NCBI GenBank assembly: GCA_016303225.1
Contig: JAEDMC010000095.1
Span: 1-11,475, forward strand
Source of the DNA: Kiritimatiellia bacterium
GTDB lineage: Bacteria > Verrucomicrobiota > Kiritimatiellia > RFP12 > UBA1067
Length of the DNA: 11,475 nucleotides
Direction: 5' to 3'
Notes under the pieces: generated by a model
What the model saw: the letters and a program-made list of their open reading frames with translations, nothing else
Told to the model about the DNA's origin: nothing
Databases searched by the model: none
Translations under genes and position numbers: made by a program
Shown: in pieces, positions 7,430-11,475 of the stretch
Numbering within the stretch: position 1 is the stretch's first letter
How the letters are laid out: every line of letters begins with the position of its first letter

Positions 7430-8517
7430 AAACAATGCATTCAGACGACGTCATTTTCCTGCTCGGCGCGGGCGCAAGCTGCAATGCCGGGCTGTTGTCC
7501 TCTGCGGCAATGACAAAAGACCTCGAGTCCAAGTTGTTGCACGACCCCGAGTGGACGGAATACTACGACTTGTACCGGGCCGTCAAGAGCGCGATCGTTC
7601 ACGGGCATATCTTCAGAAATCCGTGCGGGGCGATCGAGTCAGACATCAACATCGAGGAATTCGTCAACGTTCTGACCGAACTGTCCAGTTATGACGAGCA
7701 CACGATCTATCCGTTCGTAGCCTCGTGGAATGTTGAACTCGTAAAGTATGCCGGGGAGGATTTCGAGAAGTTGGTCAAGTTCAGGGACAAGATCATCGTT
7801 CATCTGGCCAATCACTGGGTTCACTTCAAGAACGTTCGACAGGCGGCGTATTATAAGGGACTCCTGAAGTTCGCCCGGCAAACGAACGGACAGCTCTGGG
7901 TGTTTTCGCTGAACTATGACCTGTGCGTTGAGGAAAGCTGCGGACGTGAGAACGTCTACAGCGGTTTCGAGGAAGACCCCGAGACGCATCAGTCCGTATG
8001 GAACGTGAAGCGCATGCTGGAGGAGGACGCCGTCTCGCAGGGAATCCGACTGTTCAAGTTGCACGGATCTCTTGATTGGCGTCTGAATGCGAAGAAGCAG
8101 TTGATCTGCGAGGATCATCCCGAGACAAGTTCAAACGCGAAGGACTATCAGCTCATCTTTGGCACGCGCAACAAGCTCCGGTACGATGATCCCTATCTGG
8201 TCCCGTTGTATCTGTTCAGGCAGAAGGTCCATGACGCCCGGCTGATAATCTGCATCGGATACAGCTTTGGCGATGAGCACATCAATGCCATGCTGGTGCA
8301 TGCGATGAAACAGGATCCGAAGGTGAGACTCCTTTCTGTGACGCAGTGTGACAACGAGTACGCCGACGGGAAATACAGGGATTCCGTCGTCGCCAAGCTG
8401 CAGGTGTCCAGTGACAGGGTCGACGTTCAGTGTCTGGGAGCGGCGAAATTCCTCGGCGAGACGCTTGACATTGAATTCGTCAGGAAACTGATGCCGGACG
8501 ATGAGGCTCCGTTTTAA
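7426..8517 (+). CDS. SIR2-family protein, predicted NAD+-degrading effector of the Argonaute
   Basis: A SIR2-like (SIR2_2 type) protein of 363 residues. Motifs: nucleotide-binding loop LLGAGAS (12-18), SLNYD (161-165) holding the conserved N163 and D165, KLHGSLDW (211-218) with the catalytic-type H213, and IGYSFGDEHIN (277-287). All expected NAD-site residues are present. In related anti-phage systems such proteins destroy NAD+ once the sensor is triggered. The chosen ATG at 7426 overlaps the Argonaute TGA as ATGA, a classic coupling arrangement; a TTG at 7417 and an ATG at 7435 are alternatives. There is no room for the APAZ domain found on the SIR2 partners of short pAgos, which agrees with a long-type Argonaute next door. 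NAD+ loss and abortive infection are inferred from the family, not seen. Confidence 0.92.
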   Translation: MKTMHSDDVIFLLGAGASCNAGLLSSAAMTKDLESKLLHDPEWTEYYDLYRAVKSAIVHGHIFRNPCGAIESDINIEEFVNVLTELSSYDEHTIYPFVASWNVELVKYAGEDFEKLVKFRDKIIVHLANHWVHFKNVRQAAYYKGLLKFARQTNGQLWVFSLNYDLCVEESCGRENVYSGFEEDPETHQSVWNVKRMLEEDAVSQGIRLFKLHGSLDWRLNAKKQLICEDHPETSSNAKDYQLIFGTRNKLRYDDPYLVPLYLFRQKVHDARLIICIGYSFGDEHINAMLVHAMKQDPKVRLLSVTQCDNEYADGKYRDSVVAKLQVSSDRVDVQCLGAAKFLGETLDIEFVRKLMPDDEAPF

Positions 8518-8541
8518 GGAACGAGACGAGCGGGGTGGGCC

Positions 8542-9425
8542 ATGGTTAGAGAATACACGAGCCAGCAGCAGACGAAGATGTACCGCGAAGTGACGCGGCG
8601 CATGAGGGAGATCCTGCACGGGGAGGCAGATCCGTCACTTGAGAAATTCGACATGATATGCGAGGTGCTGCGAGATGGCATCGAGATCGCCAACTAGGCG
8701 CAGGACGGGAACATCTCAAAGCAGTATTGGCTCTCTGTCGGGCTCGAGCTGCTGCGGGACAATCCGTTGCGTCCGAGGCGATCGGGAAGATGCAGGGCCG
8801 AGGATCTGCTCCCGAACAAGGCGTAGCAGGATGCGATCGTCAGCTCGTTCGTGAAGTTCGCAAGGCCGCTCAAGGATTGGGCGGACATGGCATACAACCC
8901 CTTTCGGACGAACACAACTACTACCTGCGATTTGTCAGCCGCGTTCACGATAAGCTGCATCACATTGAGCCGGGGCCTGTCAATCCGGACGACTACCGCT
9001 GGCTCGTTCTTTCCGACGACGGCGTCAAGGTCGAATATCGCTACGAGTTGATCAACAACTGGTGGAACGACACGGACATGTACGCCCATTACCGTGTGCG
9101 AACCGCCTCCGACGCAAGGTACGACATCGGTTATCTCCGGATCTCCATCTTGTCTCTCCTTCCCGCCACAGTCTGGCGGTTTCACGAGCTCTGCGGGGTC
9201 GTCCGGAACTATGCCATCTCGGCTTCCAACATGCCGTTTGACCTTGAGCTTCACCTGCGGCCCGACTTCAGACGGGCCTTGCGCCTGTTGCTCGATCAGC
9301 CGCAGGTAATCGAGGGTGGCGAGTGCGTCGCTGCCGACTTCTCGGCCGAGCGTGAGGATATGTCGCGAGCGGCACATGAGGTATACGACTTCCTGACGAT
9401 GTACAAGCACATTGGTGCGAGCTGA
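8542..9425 (+). pseudogene. Broken 5' part of a large unknown gene (two TAGs, several frameshifts)
   Basis: Begins 24 bases after the SIR2 stop with an ATG behind GGGGTGGG, so it looks cotranscribed. The frame gives MVREYTSQQQTKMYREVTRR onward but hits TAG at 8695 and TAG at 8824, with protein-like sequence on both sides of each. Coding character moves to another frame between about 8765 and 8799, returns, then moves again at the four-C run 8898-8901 (one more C restores ...YNPLSDEHNYYLRF). From there the frame runs to TGA at 9423, and coding character continues one frame over in the next feature. No conserved motif is recognised; the restored protein is helix-rich, with YRWLVLSDDGVKVEYRYEL in its middle. 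Either the gene is decaying or the sequence has local errors. Frame 3 alone is open from an ATG at 8658, but its first 80 codons look non-coding. Confidence 0.6.
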
Positions 9426-11475
9426 ACTACTACACGAAGACGGACTGCTCGGTCTCGAAGCCGTTTGTCCTTCGCATCGAACAGCTTGAACATCCCGCTC
9501 CCGCGATCCTGTCCGAGCCGATGTCCGAAACATACGTCTACGATCCTTCGTACTTCAAGCAGATTCTCGAGGCGACGGGAGGGAATGGAGAGGGTGATGC
9601 GGGGCTGTGCGAGCCTGTTCTCCTCGCCAGGGACGCAATCGTCGATCGGTACCAGAAGGCGGCCAACAGCCTCGACGAACGACCGGAGGCGCTTGATGAT
9701 TTCATCGAGGAGGAAATCAGTCGATACATTGCGGTTGCAAATGACAAGAAGGGAGGATGTGACGTGTTCGAGGAACGCGAGCCGGTGGGGCGGTTGCCGG
9801 AGATGGACGAGCGGATCATTGCCGCCTATGAGGGGGTGCTTGCAAGACTTGCCGATGCGCCGTGTCCGGAGAAGCTGACAAGCCTCGAGGCGTTCCCGTG
9901 CGCCGACGTGCTGCTGGTCAAGGAGGTGGAGTTCCTGAAGACCCTGATGGAGCACGCGCCGTTCTACTACGGGAAGGCATCGAAGCTTTCGGGAGAGCTC
10001 TCGTCGGAGACGATGCTTGCCGAACAGGTCGTCCTCGGGCCGTACTGCCTGCTGATGAATGCGGTAGGCAGCGTCGATGCCGTTCCCGCAGAACGCTGGG
10101 AGGAGTTGGACCTGGTCGGAGGCGCGCTGTTCGAGACCATCGAGAAGATCGTCGGCGGGTTCCTGCCGGATGAGGCCCGCAAGCAGTTCGTGCAGGGACT
10201 TGCGATGCTCCGTCAGAGCGACGAATCGTTCACGATGCTCTCGAAGGACGCAATGTTGCAGTGGTGCATGCGGCGGTTCCGCGACCTGTGGTACGAGGTC
10301 GGGTTCGAGCTTGAAAATCGCGAACAGGAGATCGCCGACGAGATTCCGGGAAAGCCATTCCCTCGCGGGGAGTCCCGCAGGGCGACCATGAACCGGATCG
10401 TGGCGAGGAAGGAATGGTACTCCAAGTATTGTCCGGATCACGGCCTTTATGATTCATCGATGAAGATGATCCTTGGCGTGATGACGCACATGCTCGTTGA
10501 TGCCAACTACGAGGCCTTGGCATTCCGCTATATGTGCGGCGAGGGTGGGTCTGCGACGTACGAACTTGATCTGCGCGTGACGATGGAGCTTGACCCTCGG
10601 TATGGCTATCGAGGCGACGACGATGATGAACTTTCGACAACGCTGCGGGTCGGAAACCGCTGGATCGAGATGGCGAGGAAGCTGTTCTTTGCCGAACTCA
10701 ACGCCTATTGCGACCGGCAGGCGAAGCGCAGCCCTGAAGGCGGAAATGCGAGGCGGCTGTGGTACGAGGCGATGGCCATGCTGAACGTGGGACCGCTGGA
10801 CCACGTCTATACCGACGAGGAGACCAAGGCTTTTGTCGACAAGGCCAACAGTGCCGCCCGCGAGGGGTGGAACGAAACGAAGATGTACGAAAAGGAGAAT
10901 AAGGAGATGGACGAGGCGAATCAGAAGTTCCTCTGCGATGCGATGCTCGCCGTGATCAAGGATGCCGACATGGCGGTCATGTGGGACATAAACCTCGGTC
11001 TCTACAACGAGGGACCGACCAGGATAAGGGTCTCGGACAAGAAGAAGGCCGCACTTGTCGAGGACTTCCCGCATCAGAAGGGCGAACTCGAGCGGATGTT
11101 CAAACAGATGGAGGAGCGCGGCATCAAGCGACAGGAGTTCGTCCTACCCAACAATGCTGCGATGAGCAGGGCCTTGAGGCCGTTCTCGGAGGAGTTCTTC
11201 GGCTATCGGTCGAAGGCGGGAGACGCGCCGGTGTCGTCCGAATATCTCGCGAAGATGAACGAGGCATCGGTGGACTTCATCTGCGCCTGGCAGACATTCT
11301 TCGACGATCTACCGAACTACATTGACGACGATGCGCTCCTGACCCGGATCCAGAACGTCTACGAGGGGCTTTATCCGGTAGTTGTTTCATGGGCGCGTCA
11401 TTATACCAAGCATATCGGGTATTATGCTATACTCGGTGCGCTGTCAGGCCGGTGGCGGGACGGCATGTTCGGTTT
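9419..11475 (+). CDS. Large uncharacterised protein, continuation of the broken gene, runs off the window
   Basis: One frame stays open from 9380 to the last base with no stop. Coding character (mostly G or C at third codon positions) begins at about 9419, exactly where the previous frame ends, giving ELNYYTKTDCSVSKPFVLRI and more than 650 further residues. The first ATG is at 9521 (MSETYVYDPSYFKQ) and has no clear ribosome site, so I favour a frameshifted continuation of the gene that starts at 8542; together they would exceed 970 residues. The protein is acidic and apparently mostly helical, with a DDDDE stretch near the middle (about 10616-10633), a Lys/Glu-rich helix (about 10880-10930) and no signal peptide. 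I see no Walker, nuclease, methylase or protease motif and do not recognise a family. Its position suggests a link to the Argonaute-SIR2 pair, but that is only inference. Confidence 0.75.

Noticed and set aside
8695..8826. TAG read as an amino acid (recoded amber or pyrrolysine)
   Set aside because: No gene with a complete end in the window terminates in TAG, which made this tempting, but the same stretch also needs several frame repairs that recoding cannot explain.
9410..9430. Programmed -1 frameshift joining the two halves of the unknown gene
   Set aside because: No slippery heptamer and no strong downstream hairpin are visible; a one-base error or mutation is simpler.
9296..10441. 381-codon open frame on the - strand
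   Set aside because: It lies opposite the GC-rich + strand frame that continues for over 2 kb and has better codon composition; no ribosome site or family match.
11410..11440. Promoter-like TATGCTATACT stretch near the window end
   Set aside because: It lies inside the long open frame, has no convincing -35 partner and is followed by no visible start of another gene.
1..11475. CRISPR array, tRNA, insertion sequence or phage attachment repeats
   Set aside because: Read for regular repeats, cloverleaf arms and inverted ends; none found by eye.

Overview
The window is a stretch of bacterial defence genes, all on the + strand and tightly packed. Protein families and the roughly 55-65% GC of most genes say bacterium. 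The sequence does not support a phylum. There is no rRNA, tRNA, CRISPR array, insertion sequence or obvious terminator.

Region 1 (1-5415) is the 3' part of a type I restriction-modification operon. It holds the C-terminal end of the specificity subunit HsdS, a small AT-rich gene for a DUF4365-type nuclease-like protein, a full-length HsdR, and a YgjP-like zinc metallopeptidase that starts on the base after the hsdR stop. HsdM and the start of HsdS presumably lie upstream of the window. Base composition is patchy: the HsdS target-recognition part (about 44% GC) and the DUF4365 gene (about 40-45%) are AT-rich, while the conserved HsdS end (about 58%) and hsdR (about 62-67% in sampled lines) are GC-rich. 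This suggests module exchange.

Region 2 (5513-8517) is a two-gene operon. It encodes a prokaryotic Argonaute (pAgo) with a recognisable MID-PIWI half whose PIWI catalytic positions are replaced, and a stand-alone SIR2-family protein whose ATG overlaps the Argonaute stop. The likely job, inferred from known inactive-pAgo/SIR2 pairs, is guide-directed sensing of invading nucleic acid followed by NAD+ depletion and cell death or dormancy.

Region 3 (8542-11475) starts 24 bases after the SIR2 stop and continues in the same direction. It holds a large protein of no family I recognise. Its first 880 bases carry two in-frame TAG codons and several apparent single-base frameshifts. From about 9419 one frame stays open for more than 2 kb and runs off the window. 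It could be a decayed or mis-assembled third member of the Argonaute operon, and it is the least explained part of the window.
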